Translations under genes and position numbers: made by a program
Shown here: positions 10,443-18,137 of the stretch, piece after piece
How the letters are laid out: each line of letters begins with the position of its first letter
Position numbering within the stretch: position 1 is the first letter of the stretch
Source: Acidobacteriota bacterium
GTDB taxonomy: Bacteria; Acidobacteriota; Terriglobia; Acidiferrales; UBA7541
Assembly: GCA_021818865.1 (NCBI GenBank)
Contig: JAKASX010000026.1
Span: 1 to 38,280, forward strand
DNA: 38,280 bases
Reading direction: 5' to 3'
The notes under the pieces: generated by a model
What the model was told of the DNA's origin: nothing
Databases searched by the model: none
The model's input: only the letters and a program-made list of their open reading frames with translations

Positions 10443-11678
10443 CTACGGATTTCCAAGGGCTTGGCCGATCTGGCCAGGCCTTTTCTCTTCTAACTTGGGA
10501 ACATTTAGGAACAGAATCCGATCTTCGAGCCTGCTCATGGCCTCTCGCTGCCATCCGGGAAGCACGTGAGTGTACCCGAGCGTCGTCTGTAAGTCCGAAT
10601 GCCCCAAGATTCGCTGAGCCACGCGGAGCGGCTCGCTGGCGTGCAAGAGAGTCGCGCTGGTATGGCGCAGATCGTGCCAGCCCACTTTCGGCAGGCCTGC
10701 ACGCTCGCAGGCGGGATGAATATGCCGCTTGAGAACGTTCTCGGGCCGTAGCGGCGTCCCCGACTGGCTGGTGAACACCAAATCGCTCGTAGCGGCGTTC
10801 TCTGGCCGCAGGCGAAGCAGAATGCCTTCGAGGGCTTCGCCCATCGGGATCGTGCGAACGCTGCTCCGGGTCTTTGGTGCATTGAACTGACCGTCGTACA
10901 CGGATTCGCGCACGGCGATCAGTTTTCGTTCGAAATCCACCGCGCCCCAGCGCAGAGCGAACAGCTCGCCCCGGCGCAGTCCCGTCAGCGCGGCAATCAG
11001 AACCATGCTCTTGTACGGTTCCGAAAGCTCAGCCACCAATTGCCTGATCTGTTCCGGGGTCAATGCGATGTGTTCGTTCTGCGTGATGATCGTGGGGAGT
11101 CGAACGCCAGTTGCCGGGTTGTTTTCGAGGTAATCCCACTCGATGGCCGTTGAAAAAACCTTGCTCAACAGGTTTTTCGCCAGACTCACCGTTTTGGGGG
11201 CCAGCCTTTGCCCAAGCTGCGCCACAAATCCCTGTACCATTTGGCGACTGATCTCAGCCAGATTTTGGCCGCCAAAATACGGTATCAGGTGTTTGCGGAG
11301 CACGTGGGCATAACCTTTGGCCGTTGACCGCTTGAAAGTGGGGAAGAGATTGGGTTGCCACTGCGTTTCGACGAATTCGCGAAAAGTCAGGGTGGTTTTC
11401 GGGCGATAGATGCCAAGATTGATCGCCCGCAACCGAGACTCCACAAGCCGTTGAGCCATGCGCCGGGTGGGCAGGTCGGCGAGCAGGCCGATCACTTCCG
11501 ACCGATTCACTCGCGCGATTTGGCCATCCGGCAGCATCACGTCCTCACGGAAGCGGAGCACCCAGACCTTTCGTTTCCTGCCGCGAAGGAAGAGACACCC
11601 TCGCTGGTACCTCCGACGGGCCACTCGGAACGCTCCTTTCTCTGTGACCCGTCTTGCCCTTTGTTCGGGCGAAAGCAT
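10443..11678 (-). CDS. Tyrosine recombinase/integrase of the island
   Basis: A 411-aa phage-type integrase. The N-terminal region (1-100) contains basic segments and an arm-binding-like part. The SAM-like core-binding domain spans about 100-190. The catalytic domain has Arg235 in LTGLRRGEL, Lys269, the HxxR motif in WHDLRHT (H335, R338), H360 in ILGHSD and the nucleophile Tyr369 in TLGYTHV, so all six catalytic positions are present. The ATG at 11678 is used; a TTG at 11702 would add eight residues. It catalyses insertion and excision between attP and the tRNA-fMet attB. No excisionase is recognised nearby, though the small overlapping genes upstream could supply accessory functions. Confidence 0.95.
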   Translation of the reverse strand: MLSPEQRARRVTEKGAFRVARRRYQRGCLFLRGRKRKVWVLRFREDVMLPDGQIARVNRSEVIGLLADLPTRRMAQRLVESRLRAINLGIYRPKTTLTFREFVETQWQPNLFPTFKRSTAKGYAHVLRKHLIPYFGGQNLAEISRQMVQGFVAQLGQRLAPKTVSLAKNLLSKVFSTAIEWDYLENNPATGVRLPTIITQNEHIALTPEQIRQLVAELSEPYKSMVLIAALTGLRRGELFALRWGAVDFERKLIAVRESVYDGQFNAPKTRSSVRTIPMGEALEGILLRLRPENAATSDLVFTSQSGTPLRPENVLKRHIHPACERAGLPKVGWHDLRHTSATLLHASEPLRVAQRILGHSDLQTTLGYTHVLPGWQREAMSRLEDRILFLNVPKLEEKRPGQIGQALGNP

Positions 11679-11735
11679 ACGACTTGTCTCTTCCAGCAGC
11701 AAGGGTCTGCAATGCCTCGAAGCGAGGCCCTCCGT

Positions 11736-11864
11736 TTAGGCCGGGTTTGGGCCCGGATTCGGGTCTGGTTTCGGTTTGTTCTGGTTGTTCAAATAGCGGA
11801 TTAGCAGGACCGCTGCGATCACCGCCAAGACGATTGCCGCTGCTCCAACCACTGTGATCCTCAT
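11736..11864 (-). CDS. Small single-span membrane protein (42 aa)
   Basis: The ATG at 11864 overlaps the stop of the zinc-ribbon gene (ATGA) and has GGGGAGG 6 nt upstream, a strong ribosome site. The product opens MRITVVGAAAIVLAVIAAVL, one hydrophobic helix, then RYLNNQNK and an alternating proline tail (KPKPDPNPGPNPA). No family is recognised. It may be a membrane anchor or a small regulatory protein; the coupling to the zinc-ribbon gene suggests they act together. Real gene status rests on the ribosome site, the overlap and the clean transmembrane composition. Confidence 0.7.
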   Translation of the reverse strand: MRITVVGAAAIVLAVIAAVLLIRYLNNQNKPKPDPNPGPNPA

Positions 11865-12223
11865 CGTTTGCCTCCCCATGGCACGATTTGCCCGCAACCC
11901 TTCTGCGGGCATCGGAATCCCTTCAGGCTCCCATCGAAGCTGCTCGTCTTAATCAGCCCCGGCTCGGCCCAGAATTTGTTGCCGCATTCCGGGCAGGTCA
12001 GTCGATAGCGCCGTTCCATCTCGGCGAGCCGCTCCGGCAGCCCGTCCCTATTCCCCTGCTCGATCAGCCGCTCGAATTCCGCAATTCCGGCAGGTCCGCG
12101 AACGAACATCTGGACCCCACACGAATCGCACGTAACGTATGGCTTCCCCTTGCGCGTGAGTCGCACTCCGAGCGACTGAGTGCACACTGGACAGGGGAAC
12201 TTGTAACCGGTCATCGTTGGCAT
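11861..12223 (-). CDS. Double zinc-ribbon protein
   Basis: A 120-aa protein with two Cys4 ribbons: C11-x2-C14 with C32-x2-C35, and C77-x2-C80 with C105 and C110. A short helical linker (IAEFERLIEQGNRDGLPERL) joins them. Both ribbons resemble the small nucleic-acid-binding zinc ribbons common on mobile elements (topoisomerase- or transcription-factor-like). An AGGAA sequence precedes the ATG; a second ATG three codons in is equally possible. It is co-transcribed with the 42-aa membrane protein and points toward the integrase. A DNA-binding regulator or excision helper is plausible but unproven. Confidence 0.75.
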   Translation of the reverse strand: MPTMTGYKFPCPVCTQSLGVRLTRKGKPYVTCDSCGVQMFVRGPAGIAEFERLIEQGNRDGLPERLAEMERRYRLTCPECGNKFWAEPGLIKTSSFDGSLKGFRCPQKGCGQIVPWGGKR

Positions 12224-12425
12224 GGCTTTTTCCTCGCCCTACAGCAGCCTCGGAACCGGATGGCCGCATCTGGGGCGAGTACAGGATAAGGCCCCACTTT
12301 GAGGAATCCGGGCTGGGCGGCTCAAGGCAGTGGGTGCCGGGATAGGCGACTGCCGGAAAAATCCGGCCGATTTGCCGGGCACCGCCGTAAAATGCAGGGG
12401 GGCTCTCCAGAGGAGTGCCGGAAAA

Positions 12426-13598
12426 ATGCCAAAACGCAAGAAGGCACGCCAAAAGCGGAAAAAAGGGCTTGACGGGTTTGCAAAAAGGCGGCCCTCGGGC
12501 AGACGAAACAGGGGCGGTGCTGGGCAGGAACGCAGGGGTAACCGCTCGTCAGACGCTCAACAGAGCGGCGAATTTTCTTTCGCTCCTTCGCCGAGTTGGC
12601 TGCCTGGGCCGCCTGAACCTGCGAAGCCGAAGAAGGGTCGGCCCACCGTCGCAGACAATTTCCTGCTGGGCGGCCGCAACGACTGGCTTTCCTTCTTCGA
12701 GGAGTGCTGGCCGGGAATCGGTTTCGGTTTACTTGGGATTCGGAAGCTAGGAGGCGGCACGATTGAAGACTTGCGTAAGGTTTTTGAGCCCATCCAGGGA
12801 GGAAACCGCCACGATCTGGCTCATGTTTTCCTTGGCGGGTCCCCGCAAGAGGTGGATAGCAAAACGCTTCGCGCAAACCGAATCAGGGCTTCGAAGCTGC
12901 GCTATGAAATCCAAGGAATGCACCATCTCCGCTTGGACCTGGTGCGCTCATGCGCCGAGGCGGAGAGCGCGCTGGCGCAGGCGGGTGAGCAAGGCCAGGA
13001 AATCATTCAGGCAGAAGCCATTCAAAGGAAAGAACGCCTGCGTGAACTCGACGCAAAACTGGCGCAAGCCGAAACGGAATCGAAGGAACTCGATCGGAGG
13101 GTCGAGAACGAGGAGGCGTATTGGTATTGCTCGGAACTGCTCGATTTTCTGGGCAAGGGCAGATGCGCAATTAAACCCCTCAGGCTGGCCAACGCCCTCG
13201 CTGGTTTGCCTGATATGGGTTGGCGCGAATCAGACGACCGTTGCTCCAAAATGGCGAGAAGCTCCCCTTTCGCACAGTTTCCCTATGGGGTTTTCAGGGT
13301 GATTTCCCGCCTCTGGCGACGCAGGCCCAAGGGCATGCAGGAAGCGCCAACGGAATTCTTTCGGGCTCAGATTCTCAGACTGCCCAAGAAGGGCACCGGA
13401 ATCAGAGATGTCTTTTGCCAAGGATGGCGCGATCTCCGCTTGGCAATCGAGGAGTGCTGGACGGCCCGGCACGGCGGGGAATTTATGCCTTACGCGATCA
13501 CAGCCGCATTTTTGCGCAACCACCTCCGGCAGAAAACAGCGGCGGAAAGAATGTTGGACGAACACGAAATGTTGTCAAAGAGGCCAGCGGGACCATGA
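12426..13598 (+). CDS. Unknown basic coiled-coil protein
   Basis: A 390-aa protein not recognised. The N-terminus is extremely basic (MPKRKKARQKRKKG) and low-complexity to about residue 80. A GRPTVADNFLLGGRNDWLSFFEECWP segment follows, then a helical, Glu/Ala/Gln-rich coiled coil (about 190-265), then a C-terminal domain rich in Trp, Arg and Phe (GVFRVISRLWRRRP; WRDLRLAIEECW). The ATG at 12426 is chosen because the frame further upstream is unnatural. The composition suggests a nucleic-acid- or phage-related protein of the island, but no replication or mobilisation motif is visible. Confidence 0.6.
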   Translation: MPKRKKARQKRKKGLDGFAKRRPSGRRNRGGAGQERRGNRSSDAQQSGEFSFAPSPSWLPGPPEPAKPKKGRPTVADNFLLGGRNDWLSFFEECWPGIGFGLLGIRKLGGGTIEDLRKVFEPIQGGNRHDLAHVFLGGSPQEVDSKTLRANRIRASKLRYEIQGMHHLRLDLVRSCAEAESALAQAGEQGQEIIQAEAIQRKERLRELDAKLAQAETESKELDRRVENEEAYWYCSELLDFLGKGRCAIKPLRLANALAGLPDMGWRESDDRCSKMARSSPFAQFPYGVFRVISRLWRRRPKGMQEAPTEFFRAQILRLPKKGTGIRDVFCQGWRDLRLAIEECWTARHGGEFMPYAITAAFLRNHLRQKTAAERMLDEHEMLSKRPAGP

Positions 13599-14030
13599 TT
13601 GCTACGGGGCAATACGAGATGCGGAAAAAATCCATTCGCAAGGAAGTTATCGCACCATGAGGATTTCGTCCCGTAAGGTAGTGTACGTAACGTTAGACCG
13701 GCACCGGAAACGACACCGGAGCGGGTGAGGGTCAGGCATCAGCCTCAATGGAAAGATGCAGGTGGCAAGCTGAGGGAATCGGAGCCAATACCCTTGCCGA
13801 CGAGGAGGAATTGCCTGCGATTCTGATTTCCACCGGAACGAAGGGGCGGCCCGTCCAGACGATTGCGCGTGATCTTCTGGCTCGCCTCGGCTCGGTCGCC
13901 AAACTAGCAAATGAACCTCTGGACCCGCATTTCCGTTTTAAAGCACCCTTGCTTAACCTTCAGTGCTTCGCTCGCATGAATATGCACGCGGGTTTCGACG
14001 CGTTGAGGACGCTTCGGAGGTCGGTTTCCA
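13599..14030. other. Spacer without a confident gene
   Basis: A 97-codon + frame (13748-14038) runs into the transposase start but shows no recognisable domain. It may be the degraded left end of the IS1380-type element or a relic; I do not call it a gene. Confidence 0.45.
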
Positions 14031-14258
14031 ATGGGTGAAACGCCACAGCCGTTTCAGCTCTCTTTCAACGCCTCGCTCAGAGTCGCTTTCCGGGGCTCGC
14101 AGGTCACCTCCGATGGTGGCCTGATCCTGTTGCGCGAAATCGACGAGCAACTCGGCCTTAGAGAGTTGATCGAAGAACAGTTGACCGACCCCGCCGGTGG
14201 AAGAATACCCAGTTCCCGCTGGCGGATTTATTTCGGCGCTCCGTGTACAGTCGCCTCA
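14031..14258 (+). pseudogene. IS1380-family transposase, frameshifted and truncated
   Basis: The N-terminus reads PFQLSFNASLRVAFRGSQV then TSDGGLILLREIDEQLGL and LIEEQLTDPAGG, the recognisable start of IS1380-type DDE transposases. At about 14200-14204 the family reading continues in another frame (NTQFPLADLFRRSVYSRL), consistent with loss of one A in an A run. Homology then stops at about 14258, well before the catalytic core. It is a dead fragment of roughly 75 codons from a protein normally over 400 aa. Confidence 0.85.
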
Positions 14259-14281
14259 GCCCGCTTTGCAAGACGTCTGGT

Positions 14282-14938
14282 TCAGATGATTCCTCGACGC
14301 TTGGCCTGAAATATTGCCTCCAGTCGGTTGTGGGTCCCGAGTTTTTCATTAACGTGGCTGAGATGATTCCGCAGCGTCCCGCTCGTTATACCGAGATCGT
14401 TTGCGATGGCTGCCGGGTTCTTCCCGTCCGCAAGAAGCCGCAAGACAGTTTTCTCCCTCTCGCTTAGCGCCGCTGTGGGAGGCAGCGATCCCTTCTCCTG
14501 CCTGGGAAGCGCAGCTATCTGCTGCGCCAATCGGATGAGCTTGGAATTGAGAATGTCCACTTGCCTCCACCGGCTTATGTCGTGGAGTATGTGAACTACA
14601 AGATGACGACCCGACCGTTCGTCCCGAAAAACGAGGCTAGAGGCCATTACCCAAATCCGACGCCCGGAACTTGCTACTAGTTCCATCTCGAAGCTTGAGA
14701 TTTCCTGCCCTCGCAACGCACAATTCATTACGGGGCACTGTTCACTGCAGATTCTGAGGCCGAGAACATTTTGCCCTTGGAAAATGGAGTGACAGGGCTT
14801 GCCAAGGGCCTGCGAGGTCGTGTAACCGAGAAACGCCTCGGCGGCGCGGTTCCAGGCGCAGATTAGTTGTTGATCGTCCACGGCGAAAGCTGCGTCTCCC
14901 GTACCGTTGAGCAACCTGGAGATGTCAGATGCCAGCAT
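14282..14938 (-). CDS. PAS-LuxR transcriptional regulator
   Basis: A 218-aa regulator with an N-terminal PAS domain (about 1-125; AAFAVDDQQLICAWNRAAE) and a C-terminal LuxR helix-turn-helix (about 155-215; LSEREKTVLRLLADGKNPA then IANDLGI). The PAS domain carries four Cys (C49, C64, C68, C73), the last three in ICSEQCPVMNC. This Cys-rich insert recurs in a PAS subfamily and could bind a metal or sense redox; that is inference. The ATG at 14938 is chosen with AGGTGGGG upstream. It is the only recognisable regulator on the island and may control the peptide locus 1.3 kb away. Confidence 0.88.
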   Translation of the reverse strand: MLASDISRLLNGTGDAAFAVDDQQLICAWNRAAEAFLGYTTSQALGKPCHSIFQGQNVLGLRICSEQCPVMNCALRGQEISSFEMELVASSGRRIWVMASSLVFRDERSGRHLVVHILHDISRWRQVDILNSKLIRLAQQIAALPRQEKGSLPPTAALSEREKTVLRLLADGKNPAAIANDLGITSGTLRNHLSHVNEKLGTHNRLEAIFQAKRRGII

Positions 14939-16249
14939 TTTGCACCCCACCTCACCTGTTCGATACCCGAGAGGGGCCATAACCCCAAATCTTATGACAA
15001 TTATCACAAGGGATGGTGACAATTCAACCATTGACGCATAGATTCCGTCAGTGCTTATGATGCGTCATAGGTGCGAGGACAATGAGCGGGTTTCCACTCG
15101 CGCTTGAAAGGTTGAGTTCCTCATTCCTCCTCTGCAAGAGCACAGGAAGCCGATGTCCCCCTGGTCGTAATTTTCGAGCGCTTGCCGGCACGGTGCTGTG
15201 CCCTTTATGGGATAGAACCTCAGAGGCAAGGCTGCGCGGGACGAAGCTAAGCGAGGCCGCCACCAGCCTGCTCCAGGGTTGGCTTCCGAACTCAGCAAGT
15301 CAAAGCCCTGACTACTGCTCGGACAGAAATCTTCCGTTGGTGACTGGTGCCAGACGCACTGGTCGGGATTTGCTCCGTTCGGGCCTCCACAGGGGTGCGG
15401 CTGCCGCCTCGATCCTTCGCGAGAGCCGAGCAGGCCGGATGCTCGGTGTTTTCCAAGACAGAGCAAGGCGAAAAAACGAGAGGGCATTTCTATCTGCATT
15501 TCCGGTGATTAGCGAACTTCTCGCCGGCTGGGGACCTCGATCATCTCCCGAACATGCGATGAAAGATTATTTATCCAAGTCTGGTGCACAGCTAGGTGTT
15601 GCGAAAAGCAGAAGCCCGCCCATCTCCGGACATCCCGTCGGCAACTTTTGACCGCCGAGGTCGTATTGGTCGAAGCCACCACCCGGCCAGATCAAGCAGA
15701 ATGTGAGGCCTGCGGTGCGGAAGCCCGTTAACGTACAGAGCCCTCCTCAATCTTGCAGGCAGTTTCAGCCGGTCTCATCAGGGGGGCGGTTTTGTTGCTG
15801 TATCAATCTTGAAAGGCCGGTGCGCTCTTGCGCCCGCACCGGGCAATCGCCTAGCGCGACCGCCCAGTGCGCGTTGCCTCTGACGGCAACGCCCGCTGAG
15901 GTACAGCACCCGTCCCACCACACTACAGACGAAGCCTCTGCTCAGTTCGGTCGTCGGCACCGAGGGCTGTTGTTGCATGTCGGCGCTCCCGAGCGATTCG
16001 GAGGTTGGCGGCCCGCGGCACCGTACGCGTTCGCCAAGCACGATCAGTCCAGGCTCGTCAATCTCCGACTGATACTGCTTCGCCACAACGCGTTGCACCA
16101 CCTTGCGGCTGCGGTAAAAAAGACCGGTTCTACGTGGCAGCCCCAGATTTATCCACTGGCATTCCGAGATAGGGCCGATGACGCAAAAACATATACCGGC
16201 CTAAACCATGTCGTTTCAACTTGACCACGCGTTAGAAAGGAGAAACAAC
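14939..16249. other. 1.3-kb spacer with no supported gene
   Basis: Frames on both strands (for example 15082-15651 + and 15065-15499 -) overlap each other and translate to Ser/Arg/Pro-rich sequence with no recognisable fold. This may be decayed DNA plus the regulatory region of the peptide locus. I could not place a convincing promoter. AAAGGAG at 16237-16243 serves the precursor gene. Confidence 0.5.
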
Positions 16250-16438
16250 GTGAAGAAACCAGTCGCGATAACCACGGGTGGGCAGGGCTCACCCCCCTCT
16301 AACGAACTCGATGTTATAGACTTCAGCGACGTCCGAGAACTTGAAGAGGCCATTGCTCCCGTGTTCGTTGCCGCGTTTAGCCCCGATTCTGGCGGCGTCT
16401 GCACGAAATACGGATGCATTTGCTTTGGTCCGAAATAA
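16250..16438 (+). CDS. RiPP precursor peptide (candidate)
   Basis: A 62-aa ORF starting at GTG, chosen because AAGGAG lies about 7 nt upstream. Residues 1-40 look like a leader with an acidic, amphipathic segment (ELDVIDFSDVRELEEAIAPV). The C-terminus is short, Gly-rich and Cys-bearing: SPDSGGVCTKYGCICFGPK, with C51, C56 and C58 and no other Cys. It lies immediately ahead of a radical SAM/SPASM gene, separated by a strong hairpin, as is common for peptide-maturase pairs. Thioether (sactipeptide- or ranthipeptide-type) links at the Cys are the likely modification, but epimerisation or other C-C chemistry cannot be excluded. I do not recognise the core from any named family. Confidence 0.75.
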   Translation: MKKPVAITTGGQGSPPSNELDVIDFSDVRELEEAIAPVFVAAFSPDSGGVCTKYGCICFGPK

Positions 16439-16465
16439 ACTCGAACGTCAGGACCTCAGTTTGAT

Positions 16466-16503
16466 CATCCTGGAGGGGCACCTCCCGGTGCCCCTCCAGG
16501 ATG
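16466..16503 (+). terminator. 17-bp perfect hairpin between precursor and maturase genes
   Basis: Arms 16466-16482 and 16487-16503 pair perfectly around the loop TCCC, and the stem is G/C-rich. Only a short TGTTT follows, so complete termination is unlikely. It probably works as a partial terminator or mRNA stabiliser giving more precursor than enzyme. It overlaps the ATG at 16501, which argues against that ATG being the maturase start. Confidence 0.7.
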
Positions 16504-16566
16504 TGTTTATGCCACGCGGAAGATGTTGTGGCGGGCTGCGGCAAGGCCGACAACGAGCGAGGGGCA

Positions 16567-18036
16567 ATGGACAGCACACGGTCGGAGGCAATCGCCGAGC
16601 TACATACGTTTCCCCATAGAGACTTTTACTTGGCGTTTCATCCGCATACTTTCTCTCTCTTTCGTATCGGCAATGCCCTGCGCTCAGCAATTCTAGAGTT
16701 GCAGCGCGGAACTCCACTATCTGAGGCAGCCGCGATTTCTCGCATTCCCGAATGTGACTTGGCTATCAGCGCCCAGAGAATCACGGATACCGTTGATCGT
16801 GCGCGTGGTTCAGTTGGGCGCAGCTCGCCGGAATTGTCCCGAGAAACTCCGATGTCGCTTTCCCTCCATGTGAGCAACTCGTGCAATCTGCGCTGCGTGT
16901 ATTGTTATGCTGATGGAGGTAGTTACGGACGCCCCCCCAGAACCAAAATGGAGAAGACGTTGGCGATAAGAGCTCTTGACACCATGTACCGCACTTTTTC
17001 ACATATCGAGAGTATCCTATTCTTTGGCGGCGAGCCTACGCTTGCAATGGACGTCATTGAGGCAGTCTGTAGCCATGTTGAAGACCTCAAAGTGCGTGGC
17101 GTGACCCGGACGATTCCGGAGTATGGTGTAGTTACGAACGGAACACTAATAAGCGGCGAGGCGGTCCGCATTATCAAGCGCTATAACATCCAGGTTACCA
17201 TGAGCGTTGATGGGCCCCCTGCCATTCACGACAAGCTGCGTCCAAGGAAGGACGGAACGGGCACCTACAAGCAGGTGAAGGCCGGATTTGACAGAATCGT
17301 AAGTGCACTCGGCCAAACGCCGCACATCGAGGCTACGTACACGCGTCTGCATCTGAATTCTGGGATGCGAATGCAAGATTTGGCTGGGTTCCTGCGGAAG
17401 GAATTCCTATTCCGGGTGGGGGCCATAATCCCGGTGCACGTTCCTCAAGAACATCCCCTGGCGCTGACCGACGAGGAGACACGCACGGATATGGCGGCGA
17501 CAACCGAAATGCTGCTTCACGATTTTATTGAGGGTCACTCGCCCACGCTCGAACGCACATTGCTTGCTCCGTTCCTGCTGTTCCTTAGGAAGCGGGCCAC
17601 TCGGTTCCTCTGTTCCGTGGGTCACACTCGCTTAACCGTTACGACCGACGGTGAGATCTATCCTTGTCATCGACTAATGCGCCCGTCTTTTCTCATGGGC
17701 ACTGTCGACGATTTTGACATCGCTCGCCCGACCCAGCAATTGAAGGATGCCCTCCGCAATCTTTCGTATTGTGACAAGTACACAAATCCATTGTGTCGAG
17801 CGTGCTGGGCCAGCCCCCTCTGCCTGGGTTGTCCGGGTGCACACATCTTTGAATCCAACAACTACCACATTCCCGACCGCTTCTGCCGAGAGATGCGCAC
17901 ATTCATCGAAAACAACATCGGAGCGTTATACGACCTGAAGAGAGACCCGGCTCTGTGGTCTCAGTTCCTGGCAGGCTTGAAAAAGCTCTCCGCAGAGTTG
18001 CAGAAGGATGCCACACCGCATGGAGAGGCTTGCTAG
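16567..18036 (+). CDS. Radical SAM/SPASM peptide maturase
   Basis: A 489-aa enzyme. The N-terminal 90 residues (HTFPHRDFYLAFHPHTFSLF) resemble the precursor-recognition region of peptide maturases. The radical SAM core has CNLRCVYC (C106, C110, C113), which binds the SAM-cleaving [4Fe-4S] cluster, and the GGEP motif (154-157). The SPASM domain has C349, C367, C402, C410-x2-C413-x5-C419-x2-C422 and C440, enough for two auxiliary clusters. The family installs thioether, C-C or epimerisation changes on RiPP precursors. The ATG at 16567 follows GAGGGG closely; in-frame ATG 16501 lies inside a hairpin. It is followed by overlapping small-ORF and M50 protease genes, so it heads a modification/processing operon. 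Confidence 0.95.
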   Translation: MDSTRSEAIAELHTFPHRDFYLAFHPHTFSLFRIGNALRSAILELQRGTPLSEAAAISRIPECDLAISAQRITDTVDRARGSVGRSSPELSRETPMSLSLHVSNSCNLRCVYCYADGGSYGRPPRTKMEKTLAIRALDTMYRTFSHIESILFFGGEPTLAMDVIEAVCSHVEDLKVRGVTRTIPEYGVVTNGTLISGEAVRIIKRYNIQVTMSVDGPPAIHDKLRPRKDGTGTYKQVKAGFDRIVSALGQTPHIEATYTRLHLNSGMRMQDLAGFLRKEFLFRVGAIIPVHVPQEHPLALTDEETRTDMAATTEMLLHDFIEGHSPTLERTLLAPFLLFLRKRATRFLCSVGHTRLTVTTDGEIYPCHRLMRPSFLMGTVDDFDIARPTQQLKDALRNLSYCDKYTNPLCRACWASPLCLGCPGAHIFESNNYHIPDRFCREMRTFIENNIGALYDLKRDPALWSQFLAGLKKLSAELQKDATPHGEAC

Positions 18037-18137
18037 TGCAACAGCCTTTTACTGTTAAGAGAATTGCAAGAAGACCGCTTTATGTATGTAAGATCACGAT
18101 GCCCGGCGTCCCGCCCACCACGGAGAAGGAGATATGA
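18036..18137 (+). CDS. Possible 33-aa ORF between maturase and protease genes
   Basis: The GTG at 18036 overlaps the maturase stop (TAGTG) and has GGAGAGG about 7 nt upstream. The stop TGA overlaps the ATG at 18134 (ATGA). The product would read VQQPFTVKRIARRPLYVCKI then TMPGVPPTTEKEI, basic at the N-terminus with one Cys. The double overlap and ribosome site suggest that ribosomes pass through it to the protease gene. It may be a second peptide, a small accessory protein, or only a translational coupling leader. No homolog is recognised. Confidence 0.45.
   Translation: MQQPFTVKRIARRPLYVCKITMPGVPPTTEKEI

Noticed and set aside
12417-12432. Possible sigma-54 promoter for the zinc-ribbon gene
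   Set aside because: GG/GC spacing fits, but the -12 element is CGGCA and the distance to the gene is about 190 nt.
15065-15651. Overlapping ORFs on both strands ahead of the peptide locus
   Set aside because: No recognisable fold, Ser/Arg-rich, no ribosome sites.
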